Notes under the pieces: generated by a model
What the model was told of the DNA's origin: nothing
What the model saw: only the letters and a program-made list of their open reading frames with translations
The model's database searches: none
In this document: positions 8,021 to 16,729 of the stretch, piece by piece
Layout of the letters: the number at the start of each line of letters is the position of its first letter
Numbering within the stretch: position 1 is the first letter of the stretch
From: Microbacterium oxydans
GTDB taxonomy: Bacteria; Actinomycetota; Actinomycetes; Actinomycetales; Microbacteriaceae
NCBI RefSeq assembly: GCF_006540085.1
Contig: NZ_BJOG01000008.1
Span: forward strand, 124,001-188,000
Direction of reading: 5' to 3'
DNA: 64,000 nt
Made by a program: the position numbers and the translations under genes

Positions 8021-9175
8021 TCAGCCCGCCGGTCGCACGCCGATCAGGTCGTCCGCGTTGGCGCGCTTCCACTGATCGCCGCCCGCCGCCCTGGCTCTGA
8101 CCGCGGCCCGGTCCGCCGCAGCCCGCAGCAGGTCGTAGTCGTAGCCGACGACGGACACGGGCGCCCAGCCGATGCTGGCGGAGGAGCGGATACCACTCGC
8201 GGAGGCTCCCCTCTCGAGCATGGCGATGCGGGTGAGCATGGCGCGCAGGTGATACCGCACCGCTTCGTCGCTGCCACGGATGATCACGACGGCCCGCCCG
8301 TCCTCGATCCGATCGGCGTCCGCCGATGCCGGCAGCGCGTCTTCGATGTCGTCGTGGAAGCGATCGACGATGCGGGCGAACTCCGCTCCGGTCGATGCTT
8401 CGCGGAGGTCGACCGGATCGTCGAGGCGGATGTCGAGGACGGACCACGGCTGGTCGTTCTGCGCTTCGGCTTTGCGCAGACGTCTGCGGGCGCGATCCGC
8501 CCCGTCGGTGCTGCGACCGGCAGCGGCCTTCTCCCCCACGCGCACCAGCAGCACGAGGGTGAAGGCCGCGCAGGTGCTCACCACGAGGGTCCCGACGGCG
8601 TTCATGCCGCGCAGCGCGCTCAGTTGCTCCTGGGTTCCCGCACCGCCCACGACGAGGGCGGAGGCGGCGCTCACGACCGCCACGACCACGAATCCGCACG
8701 AGGCGAGAGCCAGCGGCAGCACGATGTCCCTGGCCACGGGCCGTCCGCGCAGGAGCTCGTACGCGACCATGCCGGCGAACACCCCGCTGACGAGGAAGAC
8801 GACGTGGAAAGTGGGCAGATACCAGGGCGTCTCCGTCGTCGCCACGAGAAGCACGGGGGCGGCCACCAGGAAGGGGATCACCGCCCACCAGGATGCGCGG
8901 CGACCGAAGTGCAGCCGCAGTCCGATCCACACCAGCGGCTCGAAGCACAGCATCAGCGCAGAGGCCGCGGCGCGCAGCATCTGCTCATCGGTCTGCTGCC
9001 CGGCCAGCCACAGGTAGGCCCCGAGCATCCCGAGCCCGAACGCGCCGGCCCAGGTCACCGTCGCGCGGCTCGGGCGGGCGAGCGTTCCGAGCCCCACCAC
9101 CAGCGCTGTCAGCACGGTGACGACGGCCACCATGCTGGTGGTGATGTCGACGCTCACCGGAACGAGCGGACTCAT
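8021..9175 (-). CDS. Membrane protein with degenerate GGDEF-like domain
   Basis: 384 residues. Residues 1-215 hold about seven hydrophobic helices. The C-terminal part (about 235-384) follows the layout of a diguanylate cyclase domain: a start like WSVLDIRLDDPV, and an end SSASIGWAPVSVVGYDYDLL with AADRAAVRARAAGGDQWK. The catalytic GGDEF position instead reads EDGRA (residues 291-295), and the metal and substrate residues are not conserved, so cyclic-di-GMP synthesis is unlikely. Its start overlaps the histidine kinase stop by 4 bp. I infer a sensing or partner role for that kinase. It converges on csrA with no gap. Confidence 0.8.
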   Translation of the reverse strand: MSPLVPVSVDITTSMVAVVTVLTALVVGLGTLARPSRATVTWAGAFGLGMLGAYLWLAGQQTDEQMLRAAASALMLCFEPLVWIGLRLHFGRRASWWAVIPFLVAAPVLLVATTETPWYLPTFHVVFLVSGVFAGMVAYELLRGRPVARDIVLPLALASCGFVVVAVVSAASALVVGGAGTQEQLSALRGMNAVGTLVVSTCAAFTLVLLVRVGEKAAAGRSTDGADRARRRLRKAEAQNDQPWSVLDIRLDDPVDLREASTGAEFARIVDRFHDDIEDALPASADADRIEDGRAVVIIRGSDEAVRYHLRAMLTRIAMLERGASASGIRSSASIGWAPVSVVGYDYDLLRAAADRAAVRARAAGGDQWKRANADDLIGVRPAG

Positions 9176-10770
9176 GTGTGCTTCTCCTTCGCTCGGTGAT
9201 GCGGGAACCGCAGTGTCACCCTGGTTCCGGTGCCGGCCTCGCTGACCACATCGATGGTGCCCTCGTGGGCGGCGACGATCTCCCTGGCGATCCCCATCCC
9301 GAGCCCCGTTCCGCCGATGCCGGCGCGCATCGCGCTGTCCGCACGGAAATAGGGCTCGAACACCCGTGAGAGGTCTTCGGGAGACATCCCCGTACCGTTG
9401 TCGGAGACAGCGAGTTCCGCGTACCCATCGGGCCCTGTCGAGAGGTCCACGGTGATGATCCCTCCGGCGGGGGTGTACTTGACGGCGTTGCTGAGCAGGT
9501 TGTCCAGCACCTGGCGCAGGCGGAAAGCGTCGCCGGAGACGACGAGTCCGCCCTCCCCCTCCACGGTGAGGGTCTGTCTGCTGCCGGCGATGAGCGGTGA
9601 GTACGAAGCGGCGGACGCCTCGACGAGTTCGCGCAGGTCCACAGGGGCGAACGGCTCCGGAGCCGTGTGGCTCGTCTGCTCCAGGATGCTCCCGACGAGC
9701 TCCTGCATGCGATCGCCCGCGTGCGCGATGATCTCGAGCTGAGCGGGCACCCTGCCCGGGAGATCCTCGCGTTCGCGCAGCAGCTCCACGTGGCCGATGA
9801 TCGCGGTGAGCGGGTTGCGCAGCTCGTGCGAGACGACCGCCGTGAACGCCCTGCGTTCCTCCTCGGCCTCGAGCATCGCGGTCACATCATCGATCACGAC
9901 GAGAGTGATGTCCTCCCCCTCGCCGGCCGTGGCCATCGGCTGTGTGCTCACCTCCAGCGCCCTCCACTGTCCACCGCCGTCGAACAGCCAGACCCGCTCG
10001 GACTGCAACGTCTCTCCGCGCGCCGCCCTTGCCAGCGTCGTGCGCGTCTGCGGCACGGCATGGCCGCGACGCGCGTCGTACTCGACCGAGGCGGAGGGCA
10101 GAGCGGCGCCGAAGCGGTCGCGCCCGTACAGAGACCTGTACGCGTCGTTCATCTGCAGGATGCGACCGGACGATGTGACGACGACGAGCGCGGCGCCCAG
10201 CGCGTCGACGATCTGCGTGACCCTGCGCTGGTTGGCTTCGGCGCGCTCGGCCGCGCGATTGACCTGCTCCGACCGCCGTTGGAGAAGTCGGCGTGCCGCA
10301 CGAGAGCGCTGAGCGCCGATGCGCACCGTGACGCCCAGGAACCCGAGGGTGATCACGAGCGTCAACAGCCGCAGCAGGATGTCCGCCGGAGTGCCGTTCT
10401 GATCCGCGAAGACCACGAGGGTACCGCTGATGAAGGCGATGCCTCCGAGCACCCACGGCAGGGAGAAATAGGTCGCCAGCCAGACCACGGGGAAGACCCA
10501 GAGGAAGCCCAGGCGGATGTCGGGCGCGTTCGTCGTGAAGCCGACGGCGAGGGCGTCCAGGAGCGGGATGGCAGCCACCGCGCTGTGCGGGAGTCGATGC
10601 CAGGGCACGGCCAGGGTCACCAGAGTGGTCACGACGACGAGGGCGATCCCCGTGACGATCAGAGGGTTGGCGAAGGTCTGGGGCTTGAAGGCGGTGATCA
10701 TCACCACGATGGCGACGATGCTGCCCATGAACACCAGTTGCCATCGCCAGATCGAGACGGTGCGGATCAT
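9172..10770 (-). CDS. Membrane-bound sensor histidine kinase with PAS domain
   Basis: 532 residues. Five to six membrane helices fill residues 1-165. Then comes a short coil, a PAS-like domain (about 190-300, VVVTSSGRILQMNDAYRSLY), the dimerisation/phosphoacceptor helix with VVSHELRNPLTAIIGH (His315), and an ATPase domain with N box DNLLSNAVKYTP, G1 VSDNGTGMS and G2 GGTGLGMGIAREIV. All catalytic elements look intact. The likely partner is the response regulator directly upstream on the same strand. The signal sensed is unknown. Confidence 0.93.
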   Translation of the reverse strand: MIRTVSIWRWQLVFMGSIVAIVVMITAFKPQTFANPLIVTGIALVVVTTLVTLAVPWHRLPHSAVAAIPLLDALAVGFTTNAPDIRLGFLWVFPVVWLATYFSLPWVLGGIAFISGTLVVFADQNGTPADILLRLLTLVITLGFLGVTVRIGAQRSRAARRLLQRRSEQVNRAAERAEANQRRVTQIVDALGAALVVVTSSGRILQMNDAYRSLYGRDRFGAALPSASVEYDARRGHAVPQTRTTLARAARGETLQSERVWLFDGGGQWRALEVSTQPMATAGEGEDITLVVIDDVTAMLEAEEERRAFTAVVSHELRNPLTAIIGHVELLREREDLPGRVPAQLEIIAHAGDRMQELVGSILEQTSHTAPEPFAPVDLRELVEASAASYSPLIAGSRQTLTVEGEGGLVVSGDAFRLRQVLDNLLSNAVKYTPAGGIITVDLSTGPDGYAELAVSDNGTGMSPEDLSRVFEPYFRADSAMRAGIGGTGLGMGIAREIVAAHEGTIDVVSEAGTGTRVTLRFPHHRAKEKHT

Positions 10771-10946
10771 GCTCTTCGCCCGCCCTCCGGTCGATCCTCA
10801 GCTTTCCCGCAAGATTACTCAAAGATCGGTGCAGCCCGCTCTTCGGGCGGCCTCGCACCCCTAGCATTCTGAGTGGGGCCGAAACTGCGACTGGGGAACA
10901 ACGCAGACGCCGGGGCCAGGCGAGTGGGGATTCGCAGGCATCCGGG

Positions 10947-10968
10947 GCCGCGGCTGGGGAGCCGCGGC
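10947..10968 (-). terminator. Hairpin after the response regulator gene
   Basis: A perfect 9-bp GC stem with a GGGG loop (as read on the plus strand) lies 10 nt past the regulator stop. There is no T-tract, so termination is probable rather than certain. Confidence 0.5.
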
Positions 10969-10978
10969 TCCGCCCCGG

Positions 10979-11782
10979 TCAGTTCGTTTCGATCGTTGCG
11001 GGGGTCAGGCGGTAGCCGACCCCGCGCACGGTCTCGACGTAGCGAGGGGCGCTCGTGCTGTCACCGAGCTTTCGCCGCAGGTTGGCGATGTGCGTCTCGA
11101 TCGCGCGCTTGTCCGGCTCGCTCACGTAGTCGCTCGAGCCCGGGGGAAGGCCGCGCAACCCCCGGGCGAGCTCGGCCTTGCTGCATACGCGCTGCTTCGC
11201 CTCGAGCAGTGCGGCGAGCAGATCGAACTCGGTCGGGGTGAGGTCGATCCGCCGTTGCCCGATCAGGACCATCCGCGTGTCGAGGTCGAGGCTGAGGTCC
11301 CGGTGCACCCGCCCACGCCAGGTGAGCACGGTCGCGCCGTCGGCCACGGGCTCTGGTTCGACCGGGGCACGCAGGCTCGACGCACTGCGGACGTCCGGCA
11401 GTCGAGGACGACGCAGGAGCGCCTCGATGCGGGCACGCAGCTCGCGCGGGCGGAACGGCTTCACCAGATACTCGTCGGCACCGGAGGTGAGCCCCAGAAC
11501 CACGTCGGACTCGTCGGAGAGCGCCGAGAGCATGATGATGAAGGTGTCGCTGACCCGACGGATGCGCCGCGCCACCTCGAAGCCGTCGATGCCGGGCAGG
11601 TTGATGTCGAGGGTCGTGATCACCGGCTGGTGCCGCTCGACGGCCCCGAGACCGTCCACACCCGACCCCGTGAGGATCGTCTCGAAGCCCGCCGCGAGGA
11701 AGACCTCGTCGAGCAGGGAGCGCACACCGGGATCGTCCTCGATGATCACGGCGACCAGGGCGCGGACGTCCCCCGAGCTCAC
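10979..11782 (-). CDS. OmpR-type response regulator
   Basis: 267 residues from a GTG overlapping the tsaE stop (GTGA). The receiver domain has acidic residues E15-D16-D17, phosphoacceptor Asp59 (TTLDINLPGIDGFE), and Lys108 in YLVKPFRPREL. A winged-helix DNA-binding domain follows (IDLTPTEFDLLAALLEA through IETHIANLRRKLGD and VRGVGYRL). It is translationally tied to the acpS-alr-tsaE run and is followed by the histidine kinase gene, its probable partner. Confidence 0.94.
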   Translation of the reverse strand: MSSGDVRALVAVIIEDDPGVRSLLDEVFLAAGFETILTGSGVDGLGAVERHQPVITTLDINLPGIDGFEVARRIRRVSDTFIIMLSALSDESDVVLGLTSGADEYLVKPFRPRELRARIEALLRRPRLPDVRSASSLRAPVEPEPVADGATVLTWRGRVHRDLSLDLDTRMVLIGQRRIDLTPTEFDLLAALLEAKQRVCSKAELARGLRGLPPGSSDYVSEPDKRAIETHIANLRRKLGDSTSAPRYVETVRGVGYRLTPATIETN

Positions 11783-12261
11783 GAGGCGCTCTCGCGCGTG
11801 ATCGTGACGAAGCGCGGCGCGTCGGCATCCAGCTCGGACGGGTCGACATCCGCCGCTCCGACGGGCCGTTCCACCTCGATGTCCCACCACGAGTCCGCCA
11901 GCTCCTCGGCCATGCCACGCCCCCACTCGATCACCACGACGGACCGCTCGAGGTCGAGGTCGAGGTCGTCGAGCTCAGCAGCCGAGCCGAGCCGGTAGGC
12001 GTCGACGTGCACCAGTGATGCTCGGCCGACCAGGGAGGGATGAGTGCGGGCGATCACGAAGGTCGGGCTCTGCACCGGTCCGCGCACCCCCAGCCCCTCG
12101 GCGAGACCGCGGGTGAAGGTGGTCTTCCCCGCGCCGAGAGGACCGGTCAGCACGAGCAGGTCGCCCGCCTCGAGCTGCTCGCCGATGCGCAGACCCAGCT
12201 GCTCCATCTCCTCGGCGGTGGCGATCTCCCGGCGGCCGAGGAAGGCGGGATCCACGCTCAC
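11779..12261 (-). CDS. tsaE: tRNA threonylcarbamoyladenosine ATPase TsaE
   Basis: 160 residues. It is the small P-loop ATPase that works with TsaB and TsaD to make the t6A modification at position 37 of ANN-decoding tRNAs. Walker A is GPLGAGKTTF, followed by the typical SPTFVIA switch, the VHVDAYRL motif and VVVIEWGRG. It overlaps alr by 4 bp. TsaB and TsaD genes are not in the window, though in relatives they usually lie close by. Confidence 0.95.
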   Translation of the reverse strand: MSVDPAFLGRREIATAEEMEQLGLRIGEQLEAGDLLVLTGPLGAGKTTFTRGLAEGLGVRGPVQSPTFVIARTHPSLVGRASLVHVDAYRLGSAAELDDLDLDLERSVVVIEWGRGMAEELADSWWDIEVERPVGAADVDPSELDADAPRFVTITRESAS

Positions 12262-13364
12262 GACGTCCTCCGAGGCACCCGGGGGCCGATCCGGGTGACG
12301 ATCTCGTAGTTGATGGTGTCGGCGGCTTCGGCCCAGTCCGCAGCCGAGGGCACGCCGAGGGTGGGGTCGCCGAACAGGACCACCTCATCCCCGATCGAGA
12401 CGGGGGTGTCCCCGACGTCGACGATGAACTGATCCATCGCGATCCGTCCGACGTTGAGGAACCGGCGCCCGCCGATCGAGACCGGAAGCTTCCCCGAGGC
12501 GTTGCGGGGCACCCCGTCGGCGTAGCCGAGAGGAACGAGCACCAGGGTCGTGTCGCGGTCGGTGCGATGGTCATAGCCGTAGGAGACCCCGGTTCCCGCC
12601 GGCACGCGACGGACGGCGGCGATCGCGCCCCGGAGGGTCATGGCCGGCCGCAGCCCGAGTTCCGCTGAACTGCGGTCGTCGAAGGGCGAGAGGCCGTAGA
12701 GTCCCACGCCGATGCGGACGGCGTCGAGGCGCATCTCGGGCAGGTCTATGGCTGCTGCCGTGGCGGCGATGTGTCGGATCTCGGGATGGACGCCGAACGA
12801 CGCAGCGGTGGCGACCCCCTCTTCGAATTTCGCGAGCGCCGCCCTGTCGTCGTCCACGGAGGTGTTGGAGAGATGGCTGAACAGTCCCACGATGCGCAGG
12901 CGCCCGATGCGCTCGAGCCGCGCCGCCTCCGCCAGCACACGTCCCCAGTCCGCCGGGGCGATACCGTTGCGCGACAGCCCGGTCTCGAGCTTCAGATGCA
13001 CTCCGACCGGCCGGTCGACAGCGGCTGCCGCGCCGGCTGCCTCGAGCTGATCGAACGAGGAGATCCCGACTTCGATGTCCTGTGCCGCGGCGTGCTCGAA
13101 CCTCTCCCCCGGCGCATGCAACCATGCCATGATCGGCGCGTGCACGCCCTGTCTGCGCAGCTCGAGCGCCTCGGGGATCTCGGCGACGCCGATCCGCGTG
13201 GCACCGGCCGAGAGCGCGGCCACCGCTGCCGAAGCCGCACCGTGACCGTAGGCGTTGGCTTTCACGATGGCGATCACCTCGACGCCGGTGAGGCGCCGGA
13301 AGTGCCGCACGTTGTCGGCGATGGCATCGAGATCGATGGTCGCTTCTCGGAACGGGACGGTCAC
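12258..13364 (-). CDS. alr: Alanine racemase
   Basis: 368 residues. This PLP enzyme makes D-alanine for peptidoglycan. The PLP lysine is Lys35 in IAIVKANAYGHGA. The second half holds GTGVSYGYDHRTDRDTT, LVPLGYADGVPR and RIAMDQFIVDVG, the usual catalytic-tyrosine neighbourhood. The length is standard. It sits between acpS and tsaE with 4-bp overlaps on both sides, a common actinobacterial arrangement. Confidence 0.97.
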   Translation of the reverse strand: MTVPFREATIDLDAIADNVRHFRRLTGVEVIAIVKANAYGHGAASAAVAALSAGATRIGVAEIPEALELRRQGVHAPIMAWLHAPGERFEHAAAQDIEVGISSFDQLEAAGAAAAVDRPVGVHLKLETGLSRNGIAPADWGRVLAEAARLERIGRLRIVGLFSHLSNTSVDDDRAALAKFEEGVATAASFGVHPEIRHIAATAAAIDLPEMRLDAVRIGVGLYGLSPFDDRSSAELGLRPAMTLRGAIAAVRRVPAGTGVSYGYDHRTDRDTTLVLVPLGYADGVPRNASGKLPVSIGGRRFLNVGRIAMDQFIVDVGDTPVSIGDEVVLFGDPTLGVPSAADWAEAADTINYEIVTRIGPRVPRRTS

Positions 13365-13720
13365 AGCGGTGCTCCTTCGGCGACGACGAACGCCGCGGCG
13401 AGGCCGGCGTCATGGGTGAGAGTCAGATGCAGTGTGAGGATGCCCCGTTCCTCGACGACGGCGGCCGTCGACCCGGAGAGCACGAAGTGCGGGCGACCGG
13501 AGGGTTCCGAGGCGATCTCGATCTCGGTCCAGTGCACACCGTCGGATCCGCCCAGAGCCTTGATCAACGCCTCTTTGGCGGCATAGCGCGCGGCGAGGGA
13601 AGGCAGGCGTAGCGTGCGCTCCGACGGGGCGAAGAGGCGTTCGCGAAGTCGCGGCGTCCGCTCCATCGTCCGCTCGAACCTCGGGATGTCCACGAGGTCG
13701 ATGCCGGTTCCGATGATCAC
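13361..13720 (-). CDS. acpS: Holo-[acyl-carrier-protein] synthase AcpS
   Basis: 119 residues. It transfers 4'-phosphopantetheine from CoA to acyl carrier protein. The two signature blocks are present: IGTGIDLVDIPRFE (metal-binding Asp) and AARYAAKEALIKALG. GTG start. It is the first gene of acpS-alr-tsaE-regulator and has a TAGGCT box 6 nt upstream, suggesting that the run begins with a leaderless message. Confidence 0.96.
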   Translation of the reverse strand: MIIGTGIDLVDIPRFERTMERTPRLRERLFAPSERTLRLPSLAARYAAKEALIKALGGSDGVHWTEIEIASEPSGRPHFVLSGSTAAVVEERGILTLHLTLTHDAGLAAAFVVAEGAPL

Positions 13721-13726
13721 CCGTTC

Positions 13727-13732
13727 AGCCTA
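13727..13732 (-). promoter_or_regulatory. Leaderless -10 box of the acpS operon (TAGGCT)
   Basis: TAGGCT on the minus strand followed by 6 nt and the acpS GTG. It has the same hexamer and spacing as csrA, truA and the LCP gene. Confidence 0.5.
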
Positions 13733-13761
13733 CCGAGCCTGAATCCCGTTGAAATCGCCCA

Positions 13762-13794
13762 AATGGCTCCGTTTCCGCTGGAAACGAAGCCATT
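13762..13794 (-). terminator. Hairpin downstream of glmS
   Basis: A 15-bp stem with one mismatch and a 3-nt loop, AT-richer than its surroundings, lies about 20 nt past the glmS stop and before the acpS promoter. It probably ends glmS transcription; no T-tract follows. Confidence 0.55.
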
Positions 13795-13815
13795 CGCGCG
13801 AATCGGAGGCCGGGT

Positions 13816-15663
13816 CTACTCGACCGTCACCGACTTCGCGAGGTTGCGCGGCTGGTCGACGTCGAGTCCCTTCGCCGTGGCCAGGGCCATCGCGAAGATC
13901 TGCAGCGGCACGACGGCGAGCAGCGGCTCGAACATCGGGCCGGCGAGCGGGATGCGGATGACCTCGTCGGCGAACGGCAGCACGGCCGCGTCGCCCTCCT
14001 CGGCGATCACGATCACCCTGGCACCGCGCGCGCGGATCTCCTGGATGTTCGAGACGACCTTGGAATGCACGAGCGCCGAGTGACGCGGCGACGGCACGAG
14101 CACGAACACCGGCTGCCCCGGCTCGATCAATGCGATCGGACCGTGCTTGAGCTCGCCGGCGGCGAAGCCCTCCGCGTGGATGTAGGAGATCTCCTTGAGC
14201 TTGAGCGCACCCTCGAGCGCGATGGGGTACCCCACGTGCCGGCCGAGGAAGAGCACCGAGCGCGTGTCCGCCATCCACCCGGCGAGCTGCGTCACGTGCT
14301 CCTGCTCGCTGTCGAGGACCTTGGCGATCTTCTCGGGGAGCGCTGCGAGCTCTGCCGCATCGAGCGAGGCGTCGGCCACGGCACCGCGGACCCGGCCCAT
14401 GTGCAGCCCCAGCAGCAGGAGGGCGGTGATCTGTGCCGAGAACGCCTTGGTCGAGGCCACGGCGACCTCGGGCCCGGCGTGCGTGTAGACCACCGCATCC
14501 GACTCGCGCGGGATGGTGGCGCCCTGCGTGTTGCAGATCGACAGCGTGCGTGCACCGCGTTCGCGGGCGTACTTCACGGCCATCAGGGTGTCCATCGTCT
14601 CCCCCGACTGGCTGATCGACACGACCAGGGTGTCGGCGCCGATCACCGGGTCGCGGTAGCGGAACTCGTGTGCGAGTTCGACGTCGACGGCCACGCGTGC
14701 CCACTGCTCGATCGCGTACTTGCCCACCAGCGCCGCGTAGGAGGCCGTACCGCAGGCGGTGATGATGACCCGGTTGATGCCGACGAAGAGCTCGTCGAAC
14801 CCGTCGAGCTCCGGGATCACGACCTGACCGTCCTGGATGCGGCCGCGGATGGTGTTCGCCACCGCCTCGGGCTGCTCAGCGACCTCCTTGGCCATGAAAC
14901 TCGACCATCCGCCCTTCTCGGCGGCTGCCGCGTCCCATGACACGTCGAAGGGCTCCGGCTCGACGGGCGTGCCGGCGAAGTCGGTGACCGTCACGGAGTC
15001 CGGGGTGATCGAGACGATCTGGTCCTGACCGATCGCGAGCGCCTTGCGGGTGTGCTCGATGAAGGCGGCGACGTCGGATCCGAGGTAGTTCTCGCCCTCG
15101 CCGAGCCCGATCACGAGGGGGGAGTTGCGACGAGCGCCGACGACGAGGCCCGGGTGGTCCTGGTGCATCGCCAGCAGAGTGAAGGCCCCTTCCAGGCGGT
15201 TCACGATGCTGCGGAAGGCCAGCTGCAGGTCGCCGCCGTTGCCTGCGTACTCCCGTCCGAGCAGGGCTGCGGCGACCTCGGTGTCGGTCTCGCTGCGGAA
15301 CACCACGCCGTCGGCGAGGAGCTCGTCACGCAAGGCCGAGAAGTTCTCGATGATGCCGTTGTGGATGACCGCGAGCTTGTCGTCATCGGCCAGGTGCGGG
15401 TGCGCGTTGCCATCGGTCGGACCCCCATGCGTCGCCCAACGGGTGTGCCCGATGCCGGTCGAGCCGTCGGGGAGCGGGGCATCGGCGAGCGAGTCGCGCA
15501 GGATGGCGAGCTTGCCCGCCTTCTTGCGCATCCCGAGCGTGCCGTCGCCATCGATGACCGCGACACCCGCAGAGTCGTATCCGCGATACTCCAGGCGTGC
15601 GAGGCCTGCGAGAAGGATGTCCTGGCTGGGGCGCGGGCCCACGTATCCGACGATTCCACACAT
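13816..15663 (-). CDS. glmS: Glutamine-fructose-6-phosphate aminotransferase GlmS
   Basis: 615 residues. It makes glucosamine-6-phosphate from fructose-6-phosphate and glutamine, the first step to UDP-GlcNAc. The N-terminal glutaminase domain has Cys2 as nucleophile (MCGIVGYVG), then LEYRGYDSAG and GHTRWATHG. Two SIS sugar-isomerase domains follow (ISQSGETMDTL, CNTQGATIPRES). The C-terminus DQPRNLAKSVTVE carries the conserved lysine and final Val-Glu. No glmS ribozyme fits: only about 60 nt separate it from coaA. GlmM, the next enzyme of the pathway, is encoded at 18771. Confidence 0.98.
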   Translation of the reverse strand: MCGIVGYVGPRPSQDILLAGLARLEYRGYDSAGVAVIDGDGTLGMRKKAGKLAILRDSLADAPLPDGSTGIGHTRWATHGGPTDGNAHPHLADDDKLAVIHNGIIENFSALRDELLADGVVFRSETDTEVAAALLGREYAGNGGDLQLAFRSIVNRLEGAFTLLAMHQDHPGLVVGARRNSPLVIGLGEGENYLGSDVAAFIEHTRKALAIGQDQIVSITPDSVTVTDFAGTPVEPEPFDVSWDAAAAEKGGWSSFMAKEVAEQPEAVANTIRGRIQDGQVVIPELDGFDELFVGINRVIITACGTASYAALVGKYAIEQWARVAVDVELAHEFRYRDPVIGADTLVVSISQSGETMDTLMAVKYARERGARTLSICNTQGATIPRESDAVVYTHAGPEVAVASTKAFSAQITALLLLGLHMGRVRGAVADASLDAAELAALPEKIAKVLDSEQEHVTQLAGWMADTRSVLFLGRHVGYPIALEGALKLKEISYIHAEGFAAGELKHGPIALIEPGQPVFVLVPSPRHSALVHSKVVSNIQEIRARGARVIVIAEEGDAAVLPFADEVIRIPLAGPMFEPLLAVVPLQIFAMALATAKGLDVDQPRNLAKSVTVE

Positions 15664-15670
15664 GGGATCA

Positions 15671-15676
15671 AGAGTA
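15671..15676 (-). promoter_or_regulatory. Leaderless -10 box of glmS (TACTCT)
   Basis: TACTCT on the minus strand, 7 nt before the glmS ATG; no clear -35. Confidence 0.4.
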
Positions 15677-15725
15677 AGGCGCGTTTTTTGCGAGTCGTCC
15701 GTACAATCGGGTGCCGGCGGCCGCC

Positions 15726-16679
15726 TCAGAGCTTGCGCAGGAGCACGCTCTCCACGTCGTGATCCGCGCCCTTACGCAGCACGAGCCGCGCACGGTGCCG
15801 GGTGGGCATCACGTTCTCGACGAGGTTCGGCATGTTGATCTCGTTCCAATATCCCAGTGCAGTGGTGATCGCCTCCTCGTCGGTGAGGTGCGCGAACACG
15901 TTGAAGTACGACGAGGGGTTGCTGAACGCGGCCTGACGAAGGGCGAGGAAGCGATCGACGTACCACTTCTCGATATGCGAGGTGTCGGCGTCGACGAAGA
16001 TCGAGAAGTCGAAGAGGTCGCTCACGGCCACGTCGTTCGGCGCGGGCGGCGGCTGCAGCACGTTCAGGCCCTCGACGATGACGACGTCGGGGCGGCGCAC
16101 CACCACGTTCGCATCCGGGACGATGTCGTAGCGCATGTGCGAGTAGAAGGGAGCACGCACCTCGGCGGCACCGCTCTTGACCTCGGTCAGGAACTCGATC
16201 AGGGCGCGGCGGTCATAGGACTCGGGGAAGCCCTTGCGGTCCATGATGCCGCGGCGCTCGAGCTCCGCGTTCGGGTAGAGGAACCCGTCGGTCGTCACCA
16301 GTTCCACCCTCGGGGTCCCCGGCCAACGGCTCATGAGTTCGCGCAGCAGGCGCGCGATGGTCGACTTGCCCACGGCGACAGACCCGGCGACTCCCACGAC
16401 GAACGGGGTGGTGGTGTCGTCCTCCTGGAGGAACGAAGAGGTGGCGGCACCCAGTCGCTTCGTCGACGTCGCGTACAGGCTGAGCAATCGGCTCAGCGGC
16501 AGATACACCTCGCGCACCTCGGTGAGCGAGAGGCGATCTCCGATGCCGCGCAGCTCGACGACCTCGGTCTCCGTGAGTGGCTGGTCGAGTCCGGCGGCGA
16601 GGCGCGCCCACTCCGCACGCCCGATCTCCCGATACGGAGACAGCGGCAGCGTGGGGTCGGCGGTGGTCACGGGGTCCAT
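15726..16679 (-). CDS. coaA: Type I pantothenate kinase
   Basis: 317 residues. It phosphorylates pantothenate, the first committed step to coenzyme A, and is normally feedback-inhibited by CoA. The P-loop is [17 protein letters not shown]. Other family blocks: [21 protein letters not shown], the KGFPESYD stretch, and [20 protein letters not shown] followed by GLNVLQ. The C-terminal [10 protein letters not shown] region is typical. It is divergent from the Ppx/GppA gene. Confidence 0.97.
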   Translation of the reverse strand: MDPVTTADPTLPLSPYREIGRAEWARLAAGLDQPLTETEVVELRGIGDRLSLTEVREVYLPLSRLLSLYATSTKRLGAATSSFLQEDDTTTPFVVGVAGSVAVGKSTIARLLRELMSRWPGTPRVELVTTDGFLYPNAELERRGIMDRKGFPESYDRRALIEFLTEVKSGAAEVRAPFYSHMRYDIVPDANVVVRRPDVVIVEGLNVLQPPPAPNDVAVSDLFDFSIFVDADTSHIEKWYVDRFLALRQAAFSNPSSYFNVFAHLTDEEAITTALGYWNEINMPNLVENVMPTRHRARLVLRKGADHDVESVLLRKL

Positions 16680-16717
16680 CGTATCGGCGCGCTCACGGCG
16701 CGATGTCCGCGGGAGAG

Positions 16718-16723
16718 TATTCT
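16718..16723 (+). promoter_or_regulatory. Leaderless -10 box of the Ppx/GppA gene (TATTCT)
   Basis: TATTCT ends 6 nt before the GTG start of the phosphatase gene; the transcript would have no leader. Confidence 0.45.
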
Positions 16724-16729
16724 CATCCC

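Noticed and set aside
15664..15725. A glmS ribozyme or other riboswitch in front of glmS
   Set aside because: Only about 60 nt separate glmS from coaA, far too short for the ribozyme, and a leaderless -10 box is present instead.
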